From: an uncultured Alcaligenaceae bacterium
GTDB taxonomy: Bacteria > Pseudomonadota > Gammaproteobacteria > Burkholderiales > Burkholderiaceae_B
Length of the DNA: 40,652 bases
Direction: 5' to 3'
Assembly (NCBI GenBank): GCA_937908115.1
Contig: CALEQZ010000040.1
Span: 1-40,652, forward strand
Translations under genes and position numbers: made by a program
Notes under the pieces: generated by a model
Seen by the model: only the letters and a program-made list of their open reading frames with translations
Told to the model about the DNA's origin: nothing
Database searches by the model: none
In this document: positions 17,371-25,456 of the stretch, in pieces
Layout: each line of letters begins with the position of its first letter
How positions within the stretch are numbered: position 1 is the stretch's first letter

Positions 17371-18309
17371 TCAGGCCACGTCCAGATGCAAGGGCAAGGG
17401 ACTGGCGTGCAAGACCTCGAGCAGGACAGGCTTGAGCTGCTGCAACACCGCCCTTCCCGCCTGCGTCAATGGGCGGCTCACCGATGTCGTGACCATCAGG
17501 CGGGTTTCCAGCCGGGGCGCAAGCGGCGTCGCCACCAGGGCCCCGGCGCGGACCTCGCCGGCCACGGCCGGCATCGCCAGCACCGTATGGGCGATGCCGG
17601 CGAGCGCCACCTCCTTCATCAGTTCCAGCGTGTCCAATTCGTACTCCGGGTCCAGCGCGACACGCACGCGCGCGGCTGCCGCATCCAGCGTGCGGCGCAA
17701 CCCGTGTGTGCCGCTGGGCAATGCCAAAGGCAGCCCGGCCAGGTTGGCGACCGGCATGGTGCTGCGTCGAAGAATGCCAGCCTCGCGCGCCAGGCGCGGG
17801 TGGGAGACCAAGAACAGCCTTGCCGCGGCAAGGAAGTCGACTGAAATGTGCCGGGATCGCCTTGCGTCGTGCAGGATGGCCACGTCCACGCGCCGGTCCA
17901 TCAGCCATTCGTGCACATAGCCGCTGTAGCCGGTCAGGAAATTGACCTTGACCTTGGGCGCCAGCTCGCGCATGCGCTTGAGCAAGGGCAGGCCGATGAG
18001 CGATGCCACCGTCGGCGTCAGGCCGACGGTCACCACCCCGCCCAGGGACTGCTCGCCGGCACGCAGGGTTGAAGCAGCCACGGCCAGCTCGCGCAGCAGC
18101 GGCCGTATCCGCTGCGCGAATATTTCGCCCTCGTGGGTCAGCGAAACGCCACGCCCATGCCGATAAAACAGGCGCACGCCACATTCCTGTTCCAGCCGTT
18201 GCACCTGCCGGCCCAGCGCGGGCTGGGCCACGCCGATGACGCTGGCCGCGCGCGAAAAGCTGCCGTGCTCGGCCACCGACAAGAAGTACTCCAATCGTTT
18301 CAGGTCCAC
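17371..18309 (-). CDS. LysR-type transcriptional regulator
   Basis: The 312-residue protein has a DNA-binding domain at residues 1-62 (KRLEYFLSVAEHGSFSRAAS, then QPALGRQVQRLEQECGVRLF) and a periplasmic-binding-protein-like effector domain after about residue 90 (GVVTVGLTPTVASLIGLPLL). The chosen start is GTG at 18309, preceded by GGAGGG; an open frame continues upstream but without family similarity. It is divergent from the thiamine-diphosphate enzyme at 18494. A textbook T-N11-A palindrome lies between them. It probably controls that enzyme and perhaps the Bug protein behind it. Confidence 0.9.
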   Translation of the reverse strand: MDLKRLEYFLSVAEHGSFSRAASVIGVAQPALGRQVQRLEQECGVRLFYRHGRGVSLTHEGEIFAQRIRPLLRELAVAASTLRAGEQSLGGVVTVGLTPTVASLIGLPLLKRMRELAPKVKVNFLTGYSGYVHEWLMDRRVDVAILHDARRSRHISVDFLAAARLFLVSHPRLAREAGILRRSTMPVANLAGLPLALPSGTHGLRRTLDAAAARVRVALDPEYELDTLELMKEVALAGIAHTVLAMPAVAGEVRAGALVATPLAPRLETRLMVTTSVSRPLTQAGRAVLQQLKPVLLEVLHASPLPLHLDVA

Positions 18310-18374
18310 CTCGCCCTCCCGCGATGACCGCCGCAGGCCTGGCGCACGCGCCGGTTCGCTGCGCCTGTCCACCC

Positions 18375-18389
18375 ATGCTACCTGAGCAT
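18375..18389. promoter_or_regulatory. T-N11-A LysR operator between the regulator and the ThDP enzyme gene
   Basis: ATGCT-ACCTG-AGCAT is a perfect five-pair inverted repeat with the T at 18376 and A at 18388 separated by 11 nt, the consensus LysR box. It lies 66 bp from the LysR GTG and 105 bp before the ATG at 18494, as expected for a divergent promoter controlled by that LysR protein. Confidence 0.6.
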
Positions 18390-18493
18390 AGCTGATATAG
18401 GCCTCCAACCATTGCCGGCATGGCTGCCGCCCGCCAAGAATACGTCGCCTGTCCCCTGCGGCGGCCCGATCGTTTACGGAAAGGAAATCCCGC

Positions 18494-20131
18494 ATGTCCC
18501 AGACCGCATCGCACGCCCTGCTCAGAATCCTTCAGGCCAGCGGCGTAGACCGCGTCTTCCTGGTGCCCGGCGAGAGCTATCTCGGCATCCTGGATGCGCT
18601 GGTCGACTTTCCCGGCATCGACACCGTGGTCTGCCGGCACGAAGGGGGCGCAGGCTACATGGCCGTAGCCGACGGCAGGCTGACCGGCCGGCCCGGGGTG
18701 GCCATGGTCAGCCGGGGCCCCGGCGCGGCCAACGCCGCCATCGCCGTGCACACGGCCCAGCAGGATGCGGTGCCGTTCATCCTGGTGGTCGGCCAGGTTC
18801 CCAGGCGCGACCTGCGCCGCGAGGCGTTTCAGGAAATCGACTACCAGAGGATGTTCGGCGGCATCGCCAAATGGGTTGCCGAGCCGACCACGCCAGAGCA
18901 GGTCGCCGAAGCCGCGTTCAAGGCGGTGCGCATGGCAACGACCGGCACGCCCGGCCCGGTGGTGCTGGCCATTCCCGAAGATATCCAGCAGCAGCAGGTC
19001 GAACAGCCGGCATGGAAGGGGGTGCCGCATGCGCCGGCCTTGCCGGATCCGGCCACGCTGGCGCACATCGTGTCGCGGCTGGAACGGGCGGATAGGCCCC
19101 TGGTGATCGCCGGCGGTGCACTGGAGCGGCCCGGCGGGCGCGAGGCGCTGCTGGCCTTTGCGCAAGCCTGGCAGGTACCGGTGGCGGTATCGTTTCGCCG
19201 CCAGGATTTGTTCCCGGCCGCCCACCCGCTTTATGTCGGCGACCTGGGGCTGGCCAACCCGCCAGCGCAGATACAGGCCATGCACGACAGCGATTTCATC
19301 CTGGCGCTGGGCACGCGGCTGGGCGATGTGCCCACCCAGGGCTACAGCTTTCCGCGCCTGCCTCAGCCGGCGCAGACGCTGCTGCATTGCTACCCCGATG
19401 ACCATGTGGTGGGCCTGCATTACGCGGCCGAATTCGGCCTGGTGTGCGACCCGATCGCGCTCGCCCGGGAATTGGCCAGCCGTGCACGTACCGGGCAAGC
19501 GCCGGCGTCGTCCAGGTGGCATGCGCGGCTGCGCGCCTTGTTCGAAGACTACGCCCGGTGGCCAGAGCGTAACCCGGCCGACGGGGTCGATTTCGCGGCC
19601 GTCGTGCGAAGCATCGCCGCGCACGCGCCCGACGACGCCATCATCTGCTTGGATGCGGGCACCTTCGCGGCCCCGGTCTACCGCCACTTCGGCCTGCGCG
19701 GGCAGCAGCGCCTGATGGCGCCGATTTCGGGCGCGATGGGCTACGGAACCCCCGCTGCGATCGCCAGCGCCATGCGCCATCCCGGGCGCAAAGTCCTCTG
19801 CCTGGTCGGCGACGGCGGCTTCATGATGACGGGCAACGAGATGATCGCCGCCGCCGAACGCCGCCTGCCCATACTTTTCGTGCTATCCAATAACGGCAGC
19901 TACGCGTCCATCCGCATCCACCAGGAACACCAGTACCCCGGACGCGTAAGCGGGACCTCACTGCACAATCCGGATTTCCAGGCCCTAGCAGCCGCGTTCG
20001 GCATGCCCTGCCGGCGCATCGAACATGCCGGCCAGATAGACGACATCGTCGCGCACGCGATGGCCCAAGACGGTCCCATGTTCGTCGAAGTGCGCAGCAG
20101 CCTGTCCGCCGTCCTGCCCACGGTGCGCTAG
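18494..20131 (+). CDS. Thiamine-diphosphate enzyme, acetolactate synthase large-subunit-like
   Basis: The 545-residue enzyme of the IlvB/benzoylformate decarboxylase superfamily cleaves or transfers alpha-keto-acid units using ThDP and Mg. The N-terminal domain has the cofactor-activating glutamate in CRHEGGAGYMA (about residue 51). A middle domain (about 190-320) follows. The ThDP/metal motif reads GDGGFMMTGNEMIAAAERRLPILFVLSNN, with GDG and NN about 28 residues apart as in the family. Length matches catabolic acetolactate-synthase-like enzymes. No IlvN-type regulatory subunit is adjacent, and the next genes are unrelated, so housekeeping branched-chain synthesis is unlikely. Substrate unknown. 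Expression is probably under the divergent LysR. Confidence 0.87.
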   Translation: MSQTASHALLRILQASGVDRVFLVPGESYLGILDALVDFPGIDTVVCRHEGGAGYMAVADGRLTGRPGVAMVSRGPGAANAAIAVHTAQQDAVPFILVVGQVPRRDLRREAFQEIDYQRMFGGIAKWVAEPTTPEQVAEAAFKAVRMATTGTPGPVVLAIPEDIQQQQVEQPAWKGVPHAPALPDPATLAHIVSRLERADRPLVIAGGALERPGGREALLAFAQAWQVPVAVSFRRQDLFPAAHPLYVGDLGLANPPAQIQAMHDSDFILALGTRLGDVPTQGYSFPRLPQPAQTLLHCYPDDHVVGLHYAAEFGLVCDPIALARELASRARTGQAPASSRWHARLRALFEDYARWPERNPADGVDFAAVVRSIAAHAPDDAIICLDAGTFAAPVYRHFGLRGQQRLMAPISGAMGYGTPAAIASAMRHPGRKVLCLVGDGGFMMTGNEMIAAAERRLPILFVLSNNGSYASIRIHQEHQYPGRVSGTSLHNPDFQALAAAFGMPCRRIEHAGQIDDIVAHAMAQDGPMFVEVRSSLSAVLPTVR

Positions 20132-20318
20132 GGTGCCTTAAGGCCCTCATTGCGACGTAGTGCCGCGACGGGTTCTACCCCCGGACCTGTGGGCAACGAC
20201 CGGTGTCATGAACCCGTCCGGCGCGCCGCGCTCGCGTCGCTTGCTGCCGTCGGGCACGCCGCTTGCTGGCCGCGCTCACCGGATGCAAACCAGCGTCCGA
20301 CCGCCAGGGAGGCGAAAC

Positions 20319-20525
20319 ATGACACTGAAACGCGATGGGACAACCGTCCATTACCAAGGCAAGCGTTGCGAGTTTGCCGCGCCTGAGCAGGCCGCAGGCT
20401 TCATGCTTTCCCTGCAAAAAGGCAAGCCTTTCGACCTGTGCTGCCGCGTCTGGCTGCCGTCGCGCATCGAAGACACCCCGGCGCGTCCTGTGCGCGGGTC
20501 CACCGGGACGAATGCCCGGCGCTGA
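20319..20525 (+). CDS. Small hypothetical protein
   Basis: The 68-residue protein has no signal or membrane segment. The ATG at 20319 is preceded by GGGAGGCGAAAC, a strong ribosome site, which is the main reason to accept it. It carries a Cys pair (DLCCRVW) and basic ends. I recognise no family. Its end overlaps the DUF3182 gene start by 14 bp if that gene begins at 20512, suggesting a shared transcript. Confidence 0.55.
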   Translation: MTLKRDGTTVHYQGKRCEFAAPEQAAGFMLSLQKGKPFDLCCRVWLPSRIEDTPARPVRGSTGTNARR

Positions 20526-21696
20526 GGGCTTGGCGCCCATGGATACCCCGTGGACAGCGGCGCGCGCAGCGCAATCTGGCAAGCCTGCGCCTGAAGCCGC
20601 CAGGCGCATCGCGGCACCCTACCCGAGGCGCGACGCTTCGCCGCCCCATGAAATCGCCAGCCAGAATATCTTGGCGCAGCGGCTGGCCGCTTTGCTCGGC
20701 CTGGAGTGGGTGGCCGACTACGACCCGGCCGTCCGCGCGTCGGTGGGCAGCGTCTATTACGTGCCCGCGACGACCTTGATCGGGCCGCAGCAGGCCGCGG
20801 CGCTGGGCGTGACCGGCCCGCGCGACCTATACGGCGGCGTCGCACCCTATGGATTTGTCGCTACCAAGGCGATCACGCATCCGCTCTATGGCCGCGCGCG
20901 CGGCCCGAAAGGTTGGTCAACGGCGTTCGGCGCGCGCGTGCGCGACACAGTACTGCGCGGGCACACAGTGTTTAGCTTGGCCGATGCCCGCCGGGCCGGC
21001 GCCGCGCTGCTGCTGGGCGGCCCGGTGCGCGTCAAGCCCGCGCGGGCCACGGCCGGGCGTGGCCAAAGCCTGGTATCCCACCGCGATGAACTCGAGCTGG
21101 CGTTGGAGGCACTGGACGCCTCGGACCTCGCGCAGTGCGGCCTGGTGCTGGAAGAGCATCTCGAAGACGTGCGCACCTACAGCGTGGGCTGCGCACAGGT
21201 CGGCGAGACCGAACTGGCCTACGTCGGCACGCAGGAACTGACCCGCGACAATGCCGGAGAAATGGTCTACGGCGGCTCCCAACTGCTCTGCGTGCCGGGC
21301 GGTTTCGACGCCTTGCTGGCTGCGGACATCGACCCGGCCGAGCACCGCGCCGTGCAGCTCGCGCGCGCCTATGATGCGGCGGCGCTCGCCTGTTTTCCCG
21401 GCCTATACGCCTCGCGGCGCAACTACGACGTGGCCCTGGGACGCAGCGCCGCAGGCGCCATGCGCATGGGCGTGCTCGAGCAATCGTGGCGATTCGGCGG
21501 GGCCAGCATCGCCGAAGTCTGCGCCCTGGAAGCCTTCCAGGCCGATCCGGGACTGTCCGCGGTGCGCGCCTACACGCGCGAACGCTACGGGGAACACCAG
21601 CCCACCGATCCGTCTGCGCTGGTCTACCACGGGCACGACACCGAAGTGGGACTGATCAGCAAATACGGCGGCATTTCTGCCTATGGCAACCCATAG
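20512..21696 (+). CDS. DUF3182 family protein
   Basis: The product is up to 394 residues, soluble, without signal peptide. The stretch ILAQRLAALLGLEWVADYDP, followed by YYVPATTLIGPQQAAALGV and GPVRVKPARATAGRGQSLV, matches what I know as DUF3182. The glycine-rich KPARATAGRGQS segment and EEHLEDVRTYSVG look ATP-grasp-like, suggesting an ATP-dependent ligase; this is inferred. The start is uncertain: ATG 20512 overlaps the previous gene, while ATG 20539 has a GAGGG ten bases upstream. It overlaps the following alpha/beta hydrolase by 14 bp, indicating one operon. Confidence 0.75.
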   Translation: MPGAEGLAPMDTPWTAARAAQSGKPAPEAARRIAAPYPRRDASPPHEIASQNILAQRLAALLGLEWVADYDPAVRASVGSVYYVPATTLIGPQQAAALGVTGPRDLYGGVAPYGFVATKAITHPLYGRARGPKGWSTAFGARVRDTVLRGHTVFSLADARRAGAALLLGGPVRVKPARATAGRGQSLVSHRDELELALEALDASDLAQCGLVLEEHLEDVRTYSVGCAQVGETELAYVGTQELTRDNAGEMVYGGSQLLCVPGGFDALLAADIDPAEHRAVQLARAYDAAALACFPGLYASRRNYDVALGRSAAGAMRMGVLEQSWRFGGASIAEVCALEAFQADPGLSAVRAYTRERYGEHQPTDPSALVYHGHDTEVGLISKYGGISAYGNP

Positions 21697-22438
21697 CATA
21701 TCGACTTGCATACCGGTTGATGACGGGCAGGTCGAAGCCACTTTCCTGACGCCCCGTGCGAAGATTCCTGGCGTCCTATTCGTGCACGGCTGGGGAGGCA
21801 GCCAAAAATTCGACCTCAAGCGCGCGCGGGGCATCGCCGGCCTGGGCTGCGTCTGCCTGACCTTCGACCTGCGCGGCCACGCTGCCGACCAGGACAGGCA
21901 AATGCAGGTCTCGCGCGACGACAACCTGCAGGACGTGGTGGCGGCGTACGACCGGTTGGCGGCGCACCCTTGGATCGACCAATCGGCGATCGCCGTCGTA
22001 GGAAGCAGTTACGGCGGCTATCTCGCGGCCATCTTGACCAGCATGCGGCCGGTCAAGTGGCTGGCGTTGCACGTCCCTGCCCTGTACCGGGACGACGAGT
22101 GGATGCTGCCCAAGCGCCAGCTCGATCGCGCCAGCCTGCTTGCGTATCGGCAATCCCACGTGCAGGCGCGCGACAACCGGGCATTGTCCGCCTGCCTGGA
22201 ATTCACGGGTGACGTGCTCATCGTCGAGGCCGAGCACGACGCCTATATTCCCCACTCCACCATCATGAGCTACCGGGCCGCTTTCCAGCGCTCGCATTCG
22301 CTGTCACACCGCATCATCGACGGCGCCGACCATGCACTGACCGACAAGGCGTCGCAGCAGGCCTATACCGCGATCTTGCAGAACTGGATCACCGAAATGG
22401 TGGTGGGCGCCCGCATCGGCACGACCGCCGACCCATAG
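21683..22438 (+). CDS. Alpha/beta hydrolase (dienelactone hydrolase/peptidase-like)
   Basis: The 251-residue cytoplasmic hydrolase has oxyanion region VLFVHGWGGSQ, nucleophile elbow VVGSSYGGYLAA (Ser near residue 114), acidic residue in IVEAEHDAYIP, and catalytic His in GADHAL near residue 216. A complete triad is therefore visible. The elbow GSSYGGY recalls prolyl-oligopeptidase-type and acyl-esterase hydrolases; the substrate is unknown. Its start overlaps the end of the DUF3182 gene by 14 bp, so the two are probably translated together and may act on one metabolite. Confidence 0.82.
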   Translation: MATHSISTCIPVDDGQVEATFLTPRAKIPGVLFVHGWGGSQKFDLKRARGIAGLGCVCLTFDLRGHAADQDRQMQVSRDDNLQDVVAAYDRLAAHPWIDQSAIAVVGSSYGGYLAAILTSMRPVKWLALHVPALYRDDEWMLPKRQLDRASLLAYRQSHVQARDNRALSACLEFTGDVLIVEAEHDAYIPHSTIMSYRAAFQRSHSLSHRIIDGADHALTDKASQQAYTAILQNWITEMVVGARIGTTADP

Positions 22439-22485
22439 CGGCAGCCGGGCGACTGGCGCAGGCGTGCCCGCCGCTAAACCTACCG

Positions 22486-23460
22486 CTAATCGACGTAACG
22501 GGTTTCGGCGATGATGGTTTGCGCGCCCAGGTCGTTCAAGCGTCGTCCCACGCGCGTGCCCAGCGCAATCGGATCGGCCGAACGGGTTTCGTCGTAGACC
22601 TGCACGACGCTGCGGCCGTCGAGCGAGATCACAACCGCCTGTAGTTTGAGGAGGCCATCCTCTATCCACGCATGCGCCGCAATCGGCGAATCGCAATGGC
22701 CATTGAGCACGCGCAGCACCGCCCGCTCGGCCTGGTAACAGTACATGGTGGGACGGTGGTTGATCGCCTGCAGCAGCTGCCGGACTTCGGCATTTCCCAC
22801 TGCATACTCTGCCACCACCACGCCCTGGCCGACGGCAGGGCACATTTCCTCGCGCGAAAACACCCGCGAGATGCGGTCCTGCATGCCGATGCGCTCGAGC
22901 CCGGACTTGGCCAGCAGCAGCGCGTCGACCGCGGGCGTCTTGCCGCCGTAGTTGAATTCCATTGGCACGCCGTCGTCCATGCGGGCGATGCGCTTGTCGG
23001 CGGCGCCCCGGAACGGCACGATGGTGGCATTGGGGAAAAGCCGCCGCAAGAAGGCGGCGCGGCGCACCGACGAGGTGCCGATCACCGCGGGCGTCGCCTC
23101 CGCATCCAGCCCGCGGCGCATCACCAGCGCATCGCGCGGGTCGCTGCGCGGCAGGCAGGCGCCGATGGCAAAGCGCGTGTCCTCGTAGTATTCGTCGTTG
23201 CCGGGCAGGTCCTTGAGCGAATGCATCACCATGTCGGCCTCGCCCTGCAGCAACATCTGGTGCATGGCGGTGATAAACGCCCCACCCTTGCCGCCCAGCG
23301 CCCCCAGGCGGCTTTTCAGGTCGAGGTCGGCATCGGCCGGCCGGCGCACCATTTCGAAACGGTGCTCGGGAAAGCGTTCCTGCAAGGCGCGGATGATGGC
23401 CTCGGTCTGGCGCACCGCCATGACGCTAGCGCGCGTGCCGATTCTGAATACTCTAGACAT
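22486..23460 (-). CDS. Hydroxymethylbilane synthase (HemC) paralogue, divergent
   Basis: The 324-residue product resembles porphobilinogen deaminase, which condenses four porphobilinogens. Active-site elements persist: RIGTRASVMAVRQTE, the catalytic Asp in MHSLKDLP, GTSSVRRAAFLRRLFP, and the cofactor-attaching Cys in LNGHCDSPIAAHA. Usual signatures are altered: RGNVxTRLxKLD is replaced by RGAADKRIARMDDG with about nine extra residues after it, and PAVGQGVVVAEYA lacks the usual final Arg. It sits with amino-acid and flavin enzymes rather than other hem genes, so it is probably a second, specialised copy. Start at ATG 23460, preceded by GGAATTCGC. Activity as a true HemC is uncertain. Confidence 0.8.
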   Translation of the reverse strand: MSRVFRIGTRASVMAVRQTEAIIRALQERFPEHRFEMVRRPADADLDLKSRLGALGGKGGAFITAMHQMLLQGEADMVMHSLKDLPGNDEYYEDTRFAIGACLPRSDPRDALVMRRGLDAEATPAVIGTSSVRRAAFLRRLFPNATIVPFRGAADKRIARMDDGVPMEFNYGGKTPAVDALLLAKSGLERIGMQDRISRVFSREEMCPAVGQGVVVAEYAVGNAEVRQLLQAINHRPTMYCYQAERAVLRVLNGHCDSPIAAHAWIEDGLLKLQAVVISLDGRSVVQVYDETRSADPIALGTRVGRRLNDLGAQTIIAETRYVD

Positions 23461-23617
23461 GCGAATTCCGAAATTTCTACGCGGTCGGCAGCAGTTGCGG
23501 CCGCGCCGGCCGTATCTGGCAGCCGGGCCCTGGCGCGCCGGCGGCCCAGCACCGCCCAGCAAGGCCTTGCAATGGTAGCCGATTTTGCCGTCGGGACGCT
23601 TGGCGTGCCGGCGCCGG

Positions 23618-24577
23618 TCAATCCCCTTGGGCAGGCAGCCCGTCGTAAACCAGCGAGGCGGCAGCAAGATCCTCCAAGGCCGTCCCGACCGACTTGAACA
23701 AGGTGATTTCGTCTGCCTCGTTGCGCCCGCCATGCTCGCCCCGGCATAGCTGCGCCAGCGTGGCGGCGGTGCGCTCGCGCGCGAAAGCCCCGCTTTTGAT
23801 CGGTTCGAGCAAGTCGCCCGATTTTTGCAGCGCCTCTTCGGTGTCGACGAAGACCGTGGCCCGGCGCAGGCAGTCGTCGTCGCTTTCACGCATGGCGGGC
23901 GTGAAGCTGCCGATCAGGTCCAGGTGCGCGCCTGGCCGCAGCCACTGGCCACGCACCAGCGGCTGCCGCGACAAGGTCGCGCAGCTGATGATGTCCGCCC
24001 ACTGCACCCCGGCCTGCAAATCCTCCACCGCTTCGGCGACGTATCCGGCCCCGGCCAGCCTGCGCGCCAGCGCCGCTGCCCGCCCGTGATTGACGCTCCA
24101 CACCCTGACTTCGCGGATGGGCCTGACTGCGGCATAGGCATCGGCCAGCACGCTCGCCACCCTGCCGGCGCCCAGTACCAGCAGGCGCCGCGAATCCGGC
24201 CGGCTCAGGCGCTCGGCCGCCAGCGCCGAAGCCGCCGCAGTGCGGCGCGACGTGATTTCGTTACCGTCAATCACCGCCAAAGGCACGCCCGTGACAGCAT
24301 CGAACAGGGTGTAGGTCGAATGCAGGCCTGGCAGGCCGCGCGCGCCATTGCCAGGAAAAATCGTCACCGTCTTGACACCCAACCGCCTGCCATCCTGCCA
24401 TGCGGGCATGAGCAGCATGGTCCCTGCCTGCGCGTCGCCCTGGCCAATGGCGTGCACGTGGCGCAAGGGCACAGTGCAGTCTCCTTGCCTGAACATCTCC
24501 CGCAACGCCGGGATCAGCCTGTCAAAGGGTAGCAGCCGACGGGTGTGTTCGGCGTCGATGATCCGCATGGCGCTCAT
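23618..24577 (-). CDS. Ornithine cyclodeaminase/mu-crystallin family protein
   Basis: The 319-residue NAD(P)-dependent enzyme belongs to the OCD/mu-crystallin family, which includes ornithine cyclodeaminase, alanine dehydrogenase and pyrroline-2-carboxylate (ketimine) reductases. The substrate domain has GVKTVTIFPGN (Lys) and LHSTYTLFD. The Rossmann domain begins LLVLGAGRVASVLADAY. The stretch LIGSFTPAMRESD is closer to the ketimine-reductase branch than to true ornithine cyclodeaminase, which carries an Asp-rich loop there. Its ATG overlaps the SDR stop by 4 bp, so the two are coupled. The exact substrate is undetermined. Confidence 0.82.
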   Translation of the reverse strand: MSAMRIIDAEHTRRLLPFDRLIPALREMFRQGDCTVPLRHVHAIGQGDAQAGTMLLMPAWQDGRRLGVKTVTIFPGNGARGLPGLHSTYTLFDAVTGVPLAVIDGNEITSRRTAAASALAAERLSRPDSRRLLVLGAGRVASVLADAYAAVRPIREVRVWSVNHGRAAALARRLAGAGYVAEAVEDLQAGVQWADIISCATLSRQPLVRGQWLRPGAHLDLIGSFTPAMRESDDDCLRRATVFVDTEEALQKSGDLLEPIKSGAFARERTAATLAQLCRGEHGGRNEADEITLFKSVGTALEDLAAASLVYDGLPAQGD

Positions 24578-25350
24578 ACCACCGGCGACAACCCACCATC
24601 CACGTTGATCGCCGTGCCCGTGATGTAGGACGCCCAATCCGACGCCAGGAAGCACGCTGCCGCGGCAAATTCCTCGGCCCGGCCCACGCGGCCAAGCGGG
24701 ATATTGCCCGCCAGGTCCTTGAGCACCGCTTCCAGCGGCACGCCCAGGCGGTCGGCGCGCCGCACCCACTGGTCGCTTTCGATCTTGCCCACCAGCAGCG
24801 CATTGACTAGGATGTTGTCCGGCGCGCCTTCGGCCGATAGCGCCTTGGTCAGCGCCATGCCTGCCGCACGCGAAACCGACGTCGGCACCGACTTGGCGCC
24901 CGGCGCCTTGGCTGCAGTGTTCAGCACGTTGATGATCCGCCCCCAACGACGCTCCTTCATCTGCGGCCACACCAGGCGGGCAAGCCGTATCGCGGCAAAG
25001 AGCTTCAAGTCCAGGTCAGCCTGCCAGGCTTGGTCGGTGACTTCGACGAACGGGTGCGCGGCCGACACACCCGCATTGTTGACGACGATGTCGACCTTGC
25101 CGAAAGCCTGCATGGCTGCGTCGTAAAGCCGTTGGATGCCTTCGGCCGTGGACGCGTCGCACGTCACGGCGTGCACGCGCGCGCCGGCGCGCGCGGCCAG
25201 CGCATCACGGGCCTTGGCAAGCGGCCCTTCGCTGCGCGCGGCGATGACCAGCTCGGCGCCCGCTTGCACGAAGTGATCGGCGATGGCGTATCCCAGCCCC
25301 TTGCTTGCGCCGGTGACGACGGCGGTACGCCCTTGCAGGCTGATTTCCAT
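24574..25350 (-). CDS. Short-chain dehydrogenase/reductase-fold protein lacking the catalytic triad
   Basis: The 258-residue protein has a complete SDR fold: cofactor motif TGASKGLGYAIA (about residues 14-25), NNAGVSAAHPF, and C-terminal YITGTAINVDGGLSP. The usual Ser-Tyr-Lys residues are absent. At the expected places the sequence is NVLNTAAKAP and PTSVSRAAGMALTK, so Ser is replaced by Asn, Tyr by Thr and Lys by Arg. It probably still binds NAD(P) but may not catalyse ordinary carbonyl reduction. The ATG at 25350 follows AAGGAGTCATCCC, a good ribosome site. It overlaps the OCD-like gene. Confidence 0.85.
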   Translation of the reverse strand: MEISLQGRTAVVTGASKGLGYAIADHFVQAGAELVIAARSEGPLAKARDALAARAGARVHAVTCDASTAEGIQRLYDAAMQAFGKVDIVVNNAGVSAAHPFVEVTDQAWQADLDLKLFAAIRLARLVWPQMKERRWGRIINVLNTAAKAPGAKSVPTSVSRAAGMALTKALSAEGAPDNILVNALLVGKIESDQWVRRADRLGVPLEAVLKDLAGNIPLGRVGRAEEFAAAACFLASDWASYITGTAINVDGGLSPVV

Positions 25351-25456
25351 GGGATGACTCCTTGCTCGTATGCAAAAACAAACTGCGCCAGTGTATGGCA
25401 GACACGTACGCGCCGAATCGCCATGGGCGGCATCCGGTCCACGGCACGGACTGTCT

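Noticed and set aside
16280..19780. A single minus-strand open frame of 1166 codons
   Set aside because: Only the part up to 17245 has family similarity and a ribosome site (the Bug protein). The rest is antisense to the ThDP enzyme or out of frame with the LysR gene; G+C-rich DNA often leaves such frames open.
20150..20318. Short open frames between the ThDP enzyme and the 68-residue protein
   Set aside because: No ribosome site or recognisable pattern; composition is that of random G+C-rich sequence.
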